From contig NZ_PJAS01000061.1 of assembly GCF_002836735.1 (NCBI RefSeq), positions 62,001-126,000 of the forward strand: a DNA stretch of 64,000 nt. Direction: 5' to 3'. This DNA comes from Psychrobacter sp. 4Bb (GTDB lineage: Bacteria; Pseudomonadota; Gammaproteobacteria; Pseudomonadales; Moraxellaceae). The notes beneath the pieces were generated by a model that saw only the letters and a program-made list of their open reading frames with translations, was not told the DNA's origin and ran no database searches. Position numbers and translations under genes: made by a program. Shown here one piece after another: positions 28,484 through 37,868 of this stretch (within the stretch, counting starts at the first letter, position 1; each line of letters begins with the position of its first letter).

Positions 28484-29533
28484 TCATTGAACGTCAGAGA
28501 CTTTAACCACTGTCTTACCAAAGTTATCACCATTTAGCATACCGACAAAGGCTTTTGGTGCATTGTCTAGACCATCAGCGATGTGTTCTTTAGTTTTGAC
28601 GTCGCCCGATTCTACCCATTTGCTCATGGTTTCTAAGAACTCTGGGAAGTGGTCGCCATACTCTTCAAAGATAATGAAGCCTTTGATGGTGAGACGGCGG
28701 CTTAAGATAAGTCCGGTCAATACGCTCAAACGATCTTTACCTTCAGGCAGTTCGGTTGCATTGTACTGGGCAACAAGGCCGCAGACAGGAATGCGAGCAT
28801 GAGCATTCAGTAAAGGCATGACCGCATCAAACACATGACCACCGACGTTTTCGTAATAGATATCAATACCATCTGGGCACGCTGCTTTTAATTGCTCAGC
28901 GAAATCATCGGCTCTGTGGTCGATACAGACATCAAAGCCAAGCTCATTGACCGCAAAATCGCATTTTTCTTTACCGCCTGCTACACCAACGGTGCGCAGA
29001 CCATATTGATTACCCACTTGACCGACAGTGGCACCGACGGGTCCAGTTGCTGCTGCCACGACTAAAGTCTCGCCTTTCTGTGGTTTACCGATATCAGTCA
29101 GACCCATGTAACCCGTGAACCCTGGCATACCTAACACGCCTAAACCATAAGAAGGGTTAGTCATATTTTTGTCCAGTTTTAGGACGCCTTCGCCATCACT
29201 GACACTGTAGTCCTGCCAGCCTGAGTTTGATACGACTAAGTCGCCTACTGCGAAGTTATCGATATTTGACTCGACTACCTGCGCTACGGTACCACCCATG
29301 ATGACGTCACCGACTGCTAATGGGTCTGCATAGCTTTTTGCATCGCTCATACGTCCACGCATATATGGGTCTAATGACAGATATACCGTGCGTAGTAGCA
29401 TCTCGTTATCGTTTGGCGTTGGGATGTCGCTAGTCGCCATGTCAAAATTGTCAGCAGTTGGCTCGCCGTTCGGGCGGCTCGCTAATTTGATTTGACGGTT
29501 TGTTTGTTGATTCTGTTGTTTGTCGAAGCTCAT
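28484..29533 (-). CDS. NADP-dependent oxidoreductase, CurA/leukotriene reductase type
   Basis: Medium-chain dehydrogenase/reductase without structural zinc. LSLDPYMRGRMSDAKSYADP and VGDVIMGGTVAQVVES are the family's N-terminal signatures. GMPGFTGYMGLTDIGKPQKGETLVVAAATGPVGATVGQ carries the nucleotide fold, followed by GGKEKCDFAVNELGFD and YYENVGGHVFDAVMPLL. These NADPH enzymes reduce the double bond of enones, such as curcumin and 4-hydroxynonenal-like compounds. The setting between aldehyde enzymes supports detoxification. AAAGGAG precedes the ATG, and an inverted repeat about 55 bp upstream may be an operator. Confidence 0.93.
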   Translation of the reverse strand: MSFDKQQNQQTNRQIKLASRPNGEPTADNFDMATSDIPTPNDNEMLLRTVYLSLDPYMRGRMSDAKSYADPLAVGDVIMGGTVAQVVESNIDNFAVGDLVVSNSGWQDYSVSDGEGVLKLDKNMTNPSYGLGVLGMPGFTGYMGLTDIGKPQKGETLVVAAATGPVGATVGQVGNQYGLRTVGVAGGKEKCDFAVNELGFDVCIDHRADDFAEQLKAACPDGIDIYYENVGGHVFDAVMPLLNAHARIPVCGLVAQYNATELPEGKDRLSVLTGLILSRRLTIKGFIIFEEYGDHFPEFLETMSKWVESGDVKTKEHIADGLDNAPKAFVGMLNGDNFGKTVVKVSDVQ

Positions 29534-29585
29534 TGTAGGACTCCTTTATATTTATTAATTGTCATTATTATAGTGGGGTTAAATG

Positions 29586-29615
29586 TAGTAGCTACTCAGC
29601 ATGGAATAGCTACTA
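29586..29615. promoter_or_regulatory. Inverted repeat upstream of the CurA-like gene
   Basis: TAGTAGCTA (29586-29594) and TAGCTACTA (29607-29615) form a perfect 9-bp inverted repeat with a 12-base spacer, 53 bp before the gene. It could be a regulator site; it differs from the TetR-site candidates in this cluster. Confidence 0.4.
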
Positions 29616-29697
29616 TAGATAGCATAACGATATGTACTTATTGTTACTGTCACGATTTTTCTTATAGTTCTTTTGACAGTTCTTGCTATAGCGCTTA

Positions 29698-30909
29698 TTA
29701 AGACGCTTTGCTAGTTACAGCACGCTGCAAGATACGACGTGATACTTCTAGGTCGTTGGTACCATGTTCACCAAGCTTAACCATGTTATGTACTTCAAGC
29801 TGCTTGATAATTGGATCAATCGCTGATTCCGTCAAGTCAACGTCTTCTAGGCTAACTGGCAAGCCAAGCTCGCGGAAGAAGTTTTCAGTGTAAACAATAG
29901 CAGTTTCGATGATGGCATCGTCATCTAGGTCAGTATCGGTAATGTTCCATACGTTACGCGCATATTGAAGCAGTTTTTCTTTTTTGCTTTCTTTTAGCTC
30001 ACGCATGACTGATGGCAATACGATGGTTAGCGTACGTGCATGATCGATAGCATGTAGTGACGTCAGCTCATGACCAACCATATGAGTTGTCCAATCTTGT
30101 GGCACACCAGTACCGATCAGGCCGTTCAATGCCATTGTTGCTGTCCACATAATGTTTTTACGTGTTTCTAGGTTTTCTGGATATTGCTTAACAACTAGAC
30201 CTTCATCGATAAGGATTTTAAGCAAGCTTTCAGCAAAGGCATCTTGTACTTTAGCGTTTACTGGGTAAGTCAGATATTGTTCCATTACATGAACAAATGC
30301 ATCAGCCACACCATTCATAACCTGACGTTCAGGCAAGGTAAGTGTTTTGATTGGATCTAGAATTGAGAATTTAGGGAAGGCAAGTGGGTTACCAAACGGT
30401 AGTTTTGCTTGACGTTCGCTATAGTTGATCACGCCGCCTGAGTTCATCTCAGAACCTGTGGCTGGGATGGTCAATACCGCGCCCAAATCGACAGCAGAAT
30501 CGATGTTTTTGCAATAACCAGTTAAGGCATCCCAAGCTTGGTCACGTGAGACAGTGCCGTCTTCTTCAGTCAACGAAGAAACGAGTGCGACAAATTTGCT
30601 GCCGTCAATCACAGAACCACCGCCAACTGCTAATAAGAAGTCGATGTTGTGCTCATTAACCATATCAGCGGCCTTTAATAACGTAGTGAACTCTGGATTG
30701 GCTTCAATGCCACCGAATTCAAATACAGTACGGTTACCGCTTGCTGACAAGGCAGTTTTTACTTCGTCTAAAGTACCAGTACGCTGTGCTGAACCACCAC
30801 CATAAGTAATGAGGACACGCGCATCAGTAGGGACTAGATCTGATAATTGCTCGATTTGACCTTCACCAAAAACGATACGGACTGGGTTGTAATATTGGAA
30901 GTTATTCAT
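29698..30909 (-). CDS. yqhD: Iron-containing alcohol dehydrogenase, YqhD type
   Basis: Group III metal-dependent dehydrogenase of about 403 residues, starting MNNFQYYNPVRIVFGEGQIEQL. It has VLITYGGGSAQRTG, the cofactor motif LLAVGGGSVIDGSKF, the metal region DAFVHVMEQYLTYP and GVPQDWTTHMVGHELTSLHAIDHARTLTIVLP with its three histidines. YqhD reduces many short aldehydes, including methylglyoxal and acrolein, with NADPH. A longer reading to 30978 exists, but homology begins at the ATG at 30909. A candidate TetR operator lies 137 bp upstream. It is transcribed toward the CurA-like gene. Confidence 0.93.
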   Translation of the reverse strand: MNNFQYYNPVRIVFGEGQIEQLSDLVPTDARVLITYGGGSAQRTGTLDEVKTALSASGNRTVFEFGGIEANPEFTTLLKAADMVNEHNIDFLLAVGGGSVIDGSKFVALVSSLTEEDGTVSRDQAWDALTGYCKNIDSAVDLGAVLTIPATGSEMNSGGVINYSERQAKLPFGNPLAFPKFSILDPIKTLTLPERQVMNGVADAFVHVMEQYLTYPVNAKVQDAFAESLLKILIDEGLVVKQYPENLETRKNIMWTATMALNGLIGTGVPQDWTTHMVGHELTSLHAIDHARTLTIVLPSVMRELKESKKEKLLQYARNVWNITDTDLDDDAIIETAIVYTENFFRELGLPVSLEDVDLTESAIDPIIKQLEVHNMVKLGEHGTNDLEVSRRILQRAVTSKAS

Positions 30910-31043
30910 AAGATTCCTAATTAGTAATAAAAACGGTTCAATTAAATGGTTTTGACATGGGATATTGTCTGATATCAATCAATGAATGATAAGCAATGCT
31001 CGTATAGACATTCATTCTTAATATTTGTGCGCATTGTACACCA

Positions 31044-31061
31044 ATTAGACCAGTCGTCTAG
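31044..31061. promoter_or_regulatory. Candidate TetR-family operator, copy 1
   Basis: ATTAGACCAGTCGTCTAG contains the palindrome TAGAC-n5-GTCTA. The identical 18-mer recurs at 32052-32069 on the other side of the regulator gene. The site lies between yqhD and the regulator. Confidence 0.7.
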
Positions 31062-31264
31062 TTATATTTACAAAACTCTCGTATAACTGTCTAAGCCGTA
31101 TGCAGATGTCTTTCAGAAATTTATTTAAAAAAGAGAAGGCAATAAAGCACACTGAATACTCAAGCGTAGTACTAACCGCTACTATCTATGAGAGTTATAA
31201 ATATTCAATGTGCCTTAATGGTTACGCTAGAATTGCAGTTGCTAGAAATCTGAACGGTTAACGA

Positions 31265-31864
31265 TTAGCGTCCCATTTGGGTCGTGGTCATTTGCCAAAT
31301 TTCTGCTAAAGGGGTATTGGTTTGGCTAATCTTTGCAATCAAGCTTGCGCCAAGCCATGCAAAATACCAACGCTTGGCCATACTCTCAGCCGAGATGTTA
31401 TCGTGACGAGGGACGGACTCATCGAGCCAGCCAGCTTTGATCTGCTTGGCGAGCCACATGGTCGTCTGCTGATAGCCAGTATCGAGTGCCTTACGCATGG
31501 TTTCTGACATATCGGCTACCTCTGCGCTGAGCTTCACTACCAAGCATTTCTCATGGTCACAGCCATTCTGCTGGGTGTCATACCAGTTTTGAAAATAATC
31601 ATATAGCTTTTGCTGTGCACTGACATCTTGTGCATCGATGACATCCAACCGAGTCTTATATAAGCTAAAGTAATGATTAATAATGGCTTCACCAAAGGCT
31701 TCTTTAGAAGCGAAATAATGGTAAAAAGAACCCTTTGGCACACCTGCTGTATCTAAAATTTGCTTTAGACCAACAGCGGTAAAACCTTTTTTGGCGATTA
31801 ATTGGTAGCCAGTGGCAAGTAAATGAGCTTTAGTATCTGGTGTCGTTGCGTCTGTATTAGACAT
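31265..31864 (-). CDS. TetR-family regulator, NemR/AcuR-like
   Basis: The N-terminal helix-turn-helix is clear: LLATGYQLIAKKGFTAVGLKQILDTAGVPKGSFYHYFASKEAFGEAII. The ligand domain carries C102 and C107 in NGCDHEKCLVVKLSAEV. This resembles NemR-type repressors, where a Cys at this place senses electrophiles. The regulator sits among aldehyde- and electrophile-removing genes and is flanked by two identical palindromes. The likely model is that it represses yqhD, itself and the divergent aldehyde dehydrogenase until a reactive carbonyl modifies its cysteines. That model is inference; the family call is firm. Confidence 0.93.
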   Translation of the reverse strand: MSNTDATTPDTKAHLLATGYQLIAKKGFTAVGLKQILDTAGVPKGSFYHYFASKEAFGEAIINHYFSLYKTRLDVIDAQDVSAQQKLYDYFQNWYDTQQNGCDHEKCLVVKLSAEVADMSETMRKALDTGYQQTTMWLAKQIKAGWLDESVPRHDNISAESMAKRWYFAWLGASLIAKISQTNTPLAEIWQMTTTQMGR

Positions 31865-32396
31865 AAACAGGATTATCTCCCTTAGTAGTTGCTTGTATTA
31901 GCGTATGCATTAGATAGTCAGTTAAAACAGTTAGCGTTCATTTGAACGTCACGTTGATGGCATATTGTAATAGGATATAGTTATATGTGTTACGTTTTAT
32001 CAACAATATTCACTGACAAAATAGTCTTGTTTTATTAGTAGCTATGGTAGCATTAGACCAGTCGTCTAGCAAGGTAGGTTTTGTTGTTATCCGTTACCGT
32101 TAGTATTTATTGCTAAAGAACATCTTTCATTAGAGCTTTTTTAATTGATGACTGTTAATTGATCTAGTCGATGCAATTTAAGAGTAGTACAAGGCAACCG
32201 AGTGCAGATGTATATTTGATACCTCAAGCAAGGTTAACGCTGTAATACTTTTATAGTGTGATGACTATAGATCGGTAACGATTTTAGACTTACTACTTGC
32301 CAGATATTTTCTCATTAAGATATCGCCGACTTGATAATTTTATTTTAATAATCGCAAACCAATACTTAACACAATAAATCAAAAATAAGGATGATT
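31865..32396. other. Divergent promoter region of the TetR and aldehyde dehydrogenase genes
   Basis: This 532-bp region without a gene separates the two divergent genes. It contains the second operator copy near its middle and should hold both promoters. The rest is AT-rich; I see no RNA gene or further repeat. The length is generous for a simple promoter region. Confidence 0.5.
32052..32069. promoter_or_regulatory. Candidate TetR-family operator, copy 2
   Basis: This is an exact second copy of ATTAGACCAGTCGTCTAG, 188 bp upstream of the TetR-gene start and about 330 bp upstream of the aldehyde dehydrogenase. Confidence 0.72.
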
Positions 32397-33875
32397 ATGT
32401 CAACCAATACTACGAGTGCATACAGTGATTTCCATTTGCAGTTCATCTCTGGTGAATGGCAAACCGGTAAAGACAACAGCACCAACACCAATACCAACCC
32501 ATATAACGGTGATACGCTTGTAGAGATCCAGCAAGCGACCAAAGATCAGTTGAACGAAGCCTATGATGCTGCGACCCAAGCTCAAGAAGCGTGGGCCAAG
32601 CAGACGCCAGCAGAGCGTTCTGCAGTGTTGTATAAAGTCGTAAACATACTTGATCAGCGCCAAGAAGAAATCGTTGATTGGCTAATCAAAGAGTCGGGCA
32701 GTACCCGTATCAAAGCCATGGTCGAGTTCGGTGCGACGCGCGCGATTACCCTTGAAGCAGCGACTTTTCCTAACCGTGTCCATGGTGAGATTCGTCCATC
32801 GAATACCCCTGGTAAAGAAAACTTCATTTATCGTGAGCCAATCGGCGTTGTCGCTGTTATTAGCCCATGGAACTTTCCGCTGCATTTGACCCAGCGTTCT
32901 ATCGCACCAGCCTTAGCACTTGGCAATGCAGTGGTACTCAAGCCTGCTAGCGATACGCCAGTGACTGGTGGTTTGCTATTGGCCAAAGTATTTGAAGAAG
33001 CGGGTCTACCAAAAGGTCTGTTAAACGTGGTTGTGGGTTCAGGTAGCGAGATAGGCGATGCAATCGTTGAACACAAAGCGTCAAGTTTTGTGTCATTCAC
33101 AGGATCAACTTCAGTGGGTAAACACATCGGTGAGCTAGCTAATGGTGGTGAGCATATCAAACAAGTGGCACTTGAGTTAGGTGGAAACAGTCCATTTGTT
33201 GTACTCAAGGATGCAGATATTGATCAGGCAGTAAAAGCAGCCGTGTTCGGTAAGTTCTTGCATCAAGGCCAGATTTGTATGGCTATTAACCGAATTATTG
33301 TTGAAAATGAAGTGTACGATGAGTTTGTAGAGCGTTTCTTGTCTCATGTTAAAACGTTACAGGTAGGTGATCCTAACGATCAAGGTACTGCTATTGGCCC
33401 AATCATCAATGAGAAACAAGTTCAGTCACTTAGAGATAAGATTGATGAGGCACAGAAAGAGGGCGCAAAAATGCTCTTGAGCGGTGAAATCAATGGTCAA
33501 TTAGTCCCGCCCCATGTCTTTACCGAAGTTACTAGAGAGATGGATATTGCCTATAATGAAATATTTGGACCATTGATAGGCATTATTCGAGCCAAAAATG
33601 AAGAGGATGCTTTGTCGATAGCTAATGATTCTATGTATGGCTTATCTAGTGCGGTGTTTACCGCAGACATGCAAAAAGGTTTACGTTTCGCTCGTGGTAT
33701 CCGAGCAGGTATGACCCATATAAATGATATTCCAGTAAACGATGAAAGTAACGTGGCTTTTGGTGGTGAGAAAAACTCAGGCATCGGTCGTTTTAACGGT
33801 GAGTGGGTACTAGAAGAGTTCACTAGAACGCATTGGATCTCAATGCAAAATGAACCACGTGAATATCCATTCTAA
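32397..33875 (+). CDS. Aldehyde dehydrogenase, benzaldehyde/vanillin dehydrogenase-like
   Basis: NAD(P)-dependent aldehyde dehydrogenase. [15 protein letters not shown] and [12 protein letters not shown] are the cofactor-binding parts, and [10 protein letters not shown] is the Rossmann turn. The catalytic Glu is in [14 protein letters not shown] and the nucleophile Cys in [19 protein letters not shown] and [23 protein letters not shown] follow. The NxIPVNDE-type ending resembles aromatic aldehyde dehydrogenases. It would oxidise toxic aldehydes, complementing the reductases of the cluster. An ATG six bases earlier exists, but AAGGA is better spaced for 32397. It is divergent from the TetR gene and preceded by an operator copy. 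Confidence 0.93.
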   Translation: MSTNTTSAYSDFHLQFISGEWQTGKDNSTNTNTNPYNGDTLVEIQQATKDQLNEAYDAATQAQEAWAKQTPAERSAVLYKVVNILDQRQEEIVDWLIKESGSTRIKAMVEFGATRAITLEAATFPNRVHGEIRPSNTPGKENFIYREPIGVVAVISPWNFPLHLTQRSIAPALALGNAVVLKPASDTPVTGGLLLAKVFEEAGLPKGLLNVVVGSGSEIGDAIVEHKASSFVSFTGSTSVGKHIGELANGGEHIKQVALELGGNSPFVVLKDADIDQAVKAAVFGKFLHQGQICMAINRIIVENEVYDEFVERFLSHVKTLQVGDPNDQGTAIGPIINEKQVQSLRDKIDEAQKEGAKMLLSGEINGQLVPPHVFTEVTREMDIAYNEIFGPLIGIIRAKNEEDALSIANDSMYGLSSAVFTADMQKGLRFARGIRAGMTHINDIPVNDESNVAFGGEKNSGIGRFNGEWVLEEFTRTHWISMQNEPREYPF

Positions 33876-33905
33876 TTGTCCTAAAATAGAATGCTGATAG
33901 CTAAT

Positions 33906-33936
33906 AAAAAAGACCGCTTTGATAGCGGTCTTTTTT
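33906..33936 (+). terminator. Terminator of the aldehyde dehydrogenase
   Basis: AAAAGACCGC pairs with GCGGTCTTTT around a 7-base loop, followed by T. Confidence 0.9.
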
Positions 33937-33989
33937 GTGTGATATTTGGCAACTTACTGAGAATGACGTATTTGAAGTTGGTCAATTTC

Positions 33990-34238
33990 TTATCTGGCAT
34001 GAAAGCCAAGTAGCCCTTCAATCTCTTCCATCGTCATCCGTCTTACCAGTGCTTGTTCTTCTACCGACAAGCGATTGGTGTGCTCTTTTATCATCGTATG
34101 AATACTCCGCGATATCTCAGAGGTAGTCGCGTAATACATTTGAGGCTGTTCTTTTGTCAATCTCATCAAAAATCGATTGATAAGTTTACGCTTTTCATCT
34201 GATTTATTTTCTTCAGTCGTAGTATTATTTTGAGTCAT
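33990..34238 (-). CDS. Small protein of unknown function
   Basis: The 82-residue charged protein begins MTQNNTTTEENKSDEKRKLI, has a probably helical middle (RFLMRLTKEQPQMYYATTSE, ISRSIHTMIKEHTNRLS) and ends MTMEEIEGLLGFHAR. AGGAG, 6-8 bases before the ATG, is a very good ribosome site and supports a real gene. It has no membrane segment or signal. I do not recognise the family. It stands alone between the aldehyde dehydrogenase terminator and the photolyase-family gene, pointing away from the latter. Confidence 0.7.
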   Translation of the reverse strand: MTQNNTTTEENKSDEKRKLINRFLMRLTKEQPQMYYATTSEISRSIHTMIKEHTNRLSVEEQALVRRMTMEEIEGLLGFHAR

Positions 34239-34451
34239 GGTGTTCTCCTAGAGGTAAGCCATTTAAGCAGTCAGACACATGAGAGTCAGTGCTTATAAGT
34301 AGTTTCTGGGGCTGAGCGCATTGCCTTACAAGTATTAGGCTCGCATCATAGTTGAATGCTAAGTATGTTTTACACTGTATATGATATTTCAAGACTACAG
34401 ACTAAATATTGAAAATAATAGATAAGCGCTAAACAGCCAGAAGGATAGGGT

Positions 34452-35834
34452 ATGTCAAATCAAGCAACGAACAACTCAGAGCACAACAATGTCACATTGG
34501 TGCTATTTCACAATGACTTGCGGGTAGCGGACAATGCCACTCTATTAAAAGCATCTGAAATCTCCACTGATGGAAGGCTGCTATTGGTTTATGCCTCATC
34601 GTTGACAGATGTATTAGACGATAAAGATCATTACGATGCCTATCGCTATGAGGCTATGGGCCAAGCCCGCCAGCAGTTTTTGCATGAGAGCCTAGCTGAT
34701 TTAAATGCGTCATTGATGCAGCGGGGTAATAGGTTGCTGTATTTACAGAAAGACGATGAAGCATTGGACGTCTTTACTCAGTTGAATGATCTAATAGCGC
34801 AGCAACAAGTGACAGATATCTGCATCAGTCAAACGGCAGATTATAATCAAAACAAAGTATATGACCTTATACAGGCGAAATATCCAGAGATACAGTGGCA
34901 CATTCAAACAACATCGACTTTGTTTGATGAGTTGCCGTTAGAGCAGTTGCCCAAAAGCTTTACGCAATTTCGTAAACAAATCGAAACTGATTATGATTTG
35001 CTACATGCAGAAAAAGATATAGTAATTTATCCAACGCCAGAATCACTTGCTCCATTGCCTGAGCATATGCTGAGTAGGAACGAGTACTTTTTTGAATCTC
35101 AGTTGTCTAATGAGGCAGGGCATGATAAACCATCACAGCAGCTATCCAGTTTTAGAGGTGGTGAGTTAAATGGCCTGAATCACTTACATAGCTATTTTGA
35201 CTCCGATGCACCCAGCACTTATAAAACAACCCGAAACGCGCTAGATGACTGGACACATTCTACGAAGTTCTCCGCTTGGCTTGCAAACGGATCGCTATCT
35301 GTAAACACAGTATTAAATCGTCTGCGTCGCTATGAGCGCGATATCATCGCAAATGACTCTACTTACTGGATATGGTTTGAGCTGCTGTGGCGTGAGTATT
35401 TCTACTGGTATGCTGTCACCCATCAGCAAAAGTTATTTTGGTTTAAAGGTATCGGTCAGCACGCGCCTTCAACCCAATTGATTGAGAGTCTGTTAGCGCA
35501 ATGGAAGCGTGGTACAACACAATATCCTATCGTCAATGCTTGCATGAACCAATTGCGCACGACAGGCTATATGTCGAATCGCGGGCGACAACTGGTTGCC
35601 AGTTGCTTTATTCACGAGCTAGGGCTTGATTGGCGTTACGGGGCAGCTTACTTTGAGCAACATCTTGTTGATTACGATGTCGGCAGTAATTGGGGTAATT
35701 GGCAATATTTGGCAGGCGTCGGCGCTGATCCAAGAGGATGCAGACAGTTTAATCTCGACAAGCAAACCCAGCAATACGATCCAAACGGTGAATTTATCCG
35801 TCAGTGGCAAGGCAACACTCAAAAGAGTGATTAA
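34452..35834 (+). CDS. Cryptochrome DASH / photolyase-family protein
   Basis: The N-terminal photolyase alpha/beta domain (TLVLFHNDLRVADNATLLKA) starts the protein. The FAD domain has SSFRGGELNGLNHLHSYFD, TYKTTRNALD, STKFSAWLANGSLS, WFELLWREYFYWYAV and TTGYMSNRGRQLVASCFIHELGLDWRYGAAYFEQ. YDVGSNWGNWQYLAGVGADPRG followed by RQFNLDKQ is diagnostic of the DASH subgroup. DASH proteins repair cyclobutane dimers in single-stranded DNA and may signal blue light. The length of 460 is usual. AAGGAT lies before the ATG. The next gene starts 69 bp on in the same direction. Confidence 0.95.
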   Translation: MSNQATNNSEHNNVTLVLFHNDLRVADNATLLKASEISTDGRLLLVYASSLTDVLDDKDHYDAYRYEAMGQARQQFLHESLADLNASLMQRGNRLLYLQKDDEALDVFTQLNDLIAQQQVTDICISQTADYNQNKVYDLIQAKYPEIQWHIQTTSTLFDELPLEQLPKSFTQFRKQIETDYDLLHAEKDIVIYPTPESLAPLPEHMLSRNEYFFESQLSNEAGHDKPSQQLSSFRGGELNGLNHLHSYFDSDAPSTYKTTRNALDDWTHSTKFSAWLANGSLSVNTVLNRLRRYERDIIANDSTYWIWFELLWREYFYWYAVTHQQKLFWFKGIGQHAPSTQLIESLLAQWKRGTTQYPIVNACMNQLRTTGYMSNRGRQLVASCFIHELGLDWRYGAAYFEQHLVDYDVGSNWGNWQYLAGVGADPRGCRQFNLDKQTQQYDPNGEFIRQWQGNTQKSD

Positions 35835-35903
35835 TGTATGTTGAAAACTTCCACTCAACAGGTGACAACTATTATTAGACTAATCATAAGATAGGTTTAA
35901 ACA

Positions 35904-36341
35904 ATGAAAAAGCCCAGTCCTTATCTAACTTTTGCAGGTGCTATTCCGTTTGCCGCCTGTGCATTTTTGCTGATGATAGACGTTGTTACCGTGCCTATGC
36001 TTGGCTCGGTAGTCGATATACTAAGTGCTTATGGGCTAGTGATTGCATCGTTTATGGCAGGCGCGCATTGGGGTAATCATCTGAGCTTGGCTGACGACAA
36101 TAAGTGGGCTATTAGACTTCCACTGTATAGCAATATCATTGCGCTTGGCCTCTGGCTTGGTTTTTTAATCTTATCAGCCAGTAGTTTTATTTGGCTATTA
36201 GTGATTGGTTTTATAAGTCTGTTGGTTATTGATTACAATCTTCATCGAGCGCAAATTATTAGCCATGCATACTTTAAGGTTAGGAAGTATGTCACGATGA
36301 TAGTAGTCATATCGTTAGTCGTCGCGGCATTACAGTTGTAA
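35904..36341 (+). CDS. DUF3429-like integral membrane protein
   Basis: This 145-residue protein has about five membrane helices (starts at roughly residues 8, 35, 72, 94 and 125). The loop FMAGAHWGNHLSL matches the GAHWG motif I associate with DUF3429. Function is unknown. Such proteins are often found beside photolyase or cryptochrome genes in proteobacteria, as here. No signal or catalytic motif is visible. The family call rests on the motif and topology. Confidence 0.8.
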   Translation: MKKPSPYLTFAGAIPFAACAFLLMIDVVTVPMLGSVVDILSAYGLVIASFMAGAHWGNHLSLADDNKWAIRLPLYSNIIALGLWLGFLILSASSFIWLLVIGFISLLVIDYNLHRAQIISHAYFKVRKYVTMIVVISLVVAALQL

Positions 36342-36494
36342 GTGGTATTAACTAAGTCATGGCTAAATAATAGCTAAAGAACAGCCAGCTTGATTTCTCT
36401 ATTTTTATAATTGGGAGATTGATTTTAGAGATTTCCGCAGGCGCCGCACTTTGGTGAGTAAAGTGTTTGATAGTTAGACTAAAGATTTATAAAG

Positions 36495-36509
36495 TTCATT
36501 TAAAATGAA
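36495..36509. promoter_or_regulatory. NsrR-type operator in front of nnrS
   Basis: TTCATTT-A-AAATGAA is a perfect 7-1-7 palindrome of the type bound by NsrR (ATTT-n-AAAT core). It lies two bases before TATAAT at 36512-36517, a good -10 box, so a bound repressor would block transcription. nnrS starts 36 bp later. Confidence 0.75.
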
Positions 36510-36545
36510 TGTTATAATCAAAGCCATCTATATTCCTCTAAGAAG

Positions 36546-37799
36546 ATGGCTATGCACTCTATCAAGTTACCTAGCAAACCACCAAGCTCTCCGCATCCTA
36601 TCCTTAATTTAAGCTTTCGCATATTTTTTAGTGCTGCTGCACTATTTGCCGTAGTAACGATGCTGCTATGGGTGTTTGTTTTTACTGGTCACACCGATAT
36701 CGATGCACAGGTTTTGAACCCGTTATACTGGCACGGTCATGAAATGGTGTATGGTTATGCTCTGGCAGTGGTAGCCGGGTTCTTGCTAACTGCGGTCAAA
36801 ACATGGACAGGGGTTATGATGCCGCATGGTTATAAATTGCTAGGTATCTTTGTCTGTTGGTTGTTAGCACGTCTGAGCTGGCTAAGTTTTGGGCTTGGCA
36901 TAACGCTCATAGGTGATAGTATATCTTTGCTATATATAGCAGCCCTTTTTGATGTAGTATTTGTCGCCTCGATGGCATATGTGATATGTCGAGCAGTACG
37001 GCAAGTTAAGCAATACAAGCAAACAGGTATCTTGGCCAAGCTGGCACTGCTGACCTTTGGCAACGGACTCTGCTATTGGGGCATTATCAATGCTGATATG
37101 AACACAACCAAGATAGGCATTTATTTTGGGTTCTATTTGATCATCGGGTTAGTGCTAACGATTGGTCGACGTGTAGTGCCATTTTTTATCGAACGTGGTC
37201 TTAGTATGGATATGGAAACGTCAGAACCCATTAAACTACGTAATAGTAAGACACAAGATATCGCAAGCTTAGTGTTTTTCTTCGCCTTTTTTATTAGTGG
37301 TGTATTTTATCCAAATAAGTATTTTTTAACGATTACTGCACTTGGCGTAGCAGTGATTAATATCGTACGTCTGATAGGGTGGTATCATCACGGTATTTGG
37401 CAAAAACCATTACTTTGGTCGCTGTATATTGCGTTTTTAGGCACGTGTTTGAGTTTCTTATTGTATGCACTACAACCTTGGCTCGGTTATCCGCACAGCA
37501 TCGCCATGCATGGACTAGCGATTGCAGGTGTTGGTATGATGACGTTAGCAATGATGACTAGAGTATCTCTGGGACATACGGGTCGCAGTATTCATCAACC
37601 GCCAAAAATGGTAAACGTTATGTATGGCTTGATGGTATTGGTATTTATCAGTCGCGTACTACTACCGCTAGTAGATATGAGTCATTACCTAATATGGATT
37701 ATGGTGGCGCAAAGTGCTTGGATTGCATGTTTTGTGCTATTTTGCATCAGTTATCTGCCCATGCTGGCACGTCCTCGGCCTGATGGTTTGTTTGGTTAA
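36546..37799 (+). CDS. nnrS: NnrS family membrane protein
   Basis: This 417-residue protein has about 12 membrane helices and the NnrS hallmarks YWHGHEMVYGYALAVVAGFLLTAVKTWTG near residue 60 and FIERGL in the middle. A His-containing helix (HGLAIAGVGMMTLAMMTRVSLGHTGR) follows. NnrS is a haem- and copper-containing membrane protein that protects cells from nitrosative stress. A perfect NsrR-type palindrome overlaps its promoter, and nsrR lies 285 bp downstream. This pairing explains its control. No nitric oxide reductase gene is visible in the window. Confidence 0.94.
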   Translation: MAMHSIKLPSKPPSSPHPILNLSFRIFFSAAALFAVVTMLLWVFVFTGHTDIDAQVLNPLYWHGHEMVYGYALAVVAGFLLTAVKTWTGVMMPHGYKLLGIFVCWLLARLSWLSFGLGITLIGDSISLLYIAALFDVVFVASMAYVICRAVRQVKQYKQTGILAKLALLTFGNGLCYWGIINADMNTTKIGIYFGFYLIIGLVLTIGRRVVPFFIERGLSMDMETSEPIKLRNSKTQDIASLVFFFAFFISGVFYPNKYFLTITALGVAVINIVRLIGWYHHGIWQKPLLWSLYIAFLGTCLSFLLYALQPWLGYPHSIAMHGLAIAGVGMMTLAMMTRVSLGHTGRSIHQPPKMVNVMYGLMVLVFISRVLLPLVDMSHYLIWIMVAQSAWIACFVLFCISYLPMLARPRPDGLFG

Positions 37800-37868
37800 A
37801 GCCGGCTAACGATACTGTCCACAAATGCTATGTCTAAATGTTATTACCAAAAATGTGACTTACTTTGT

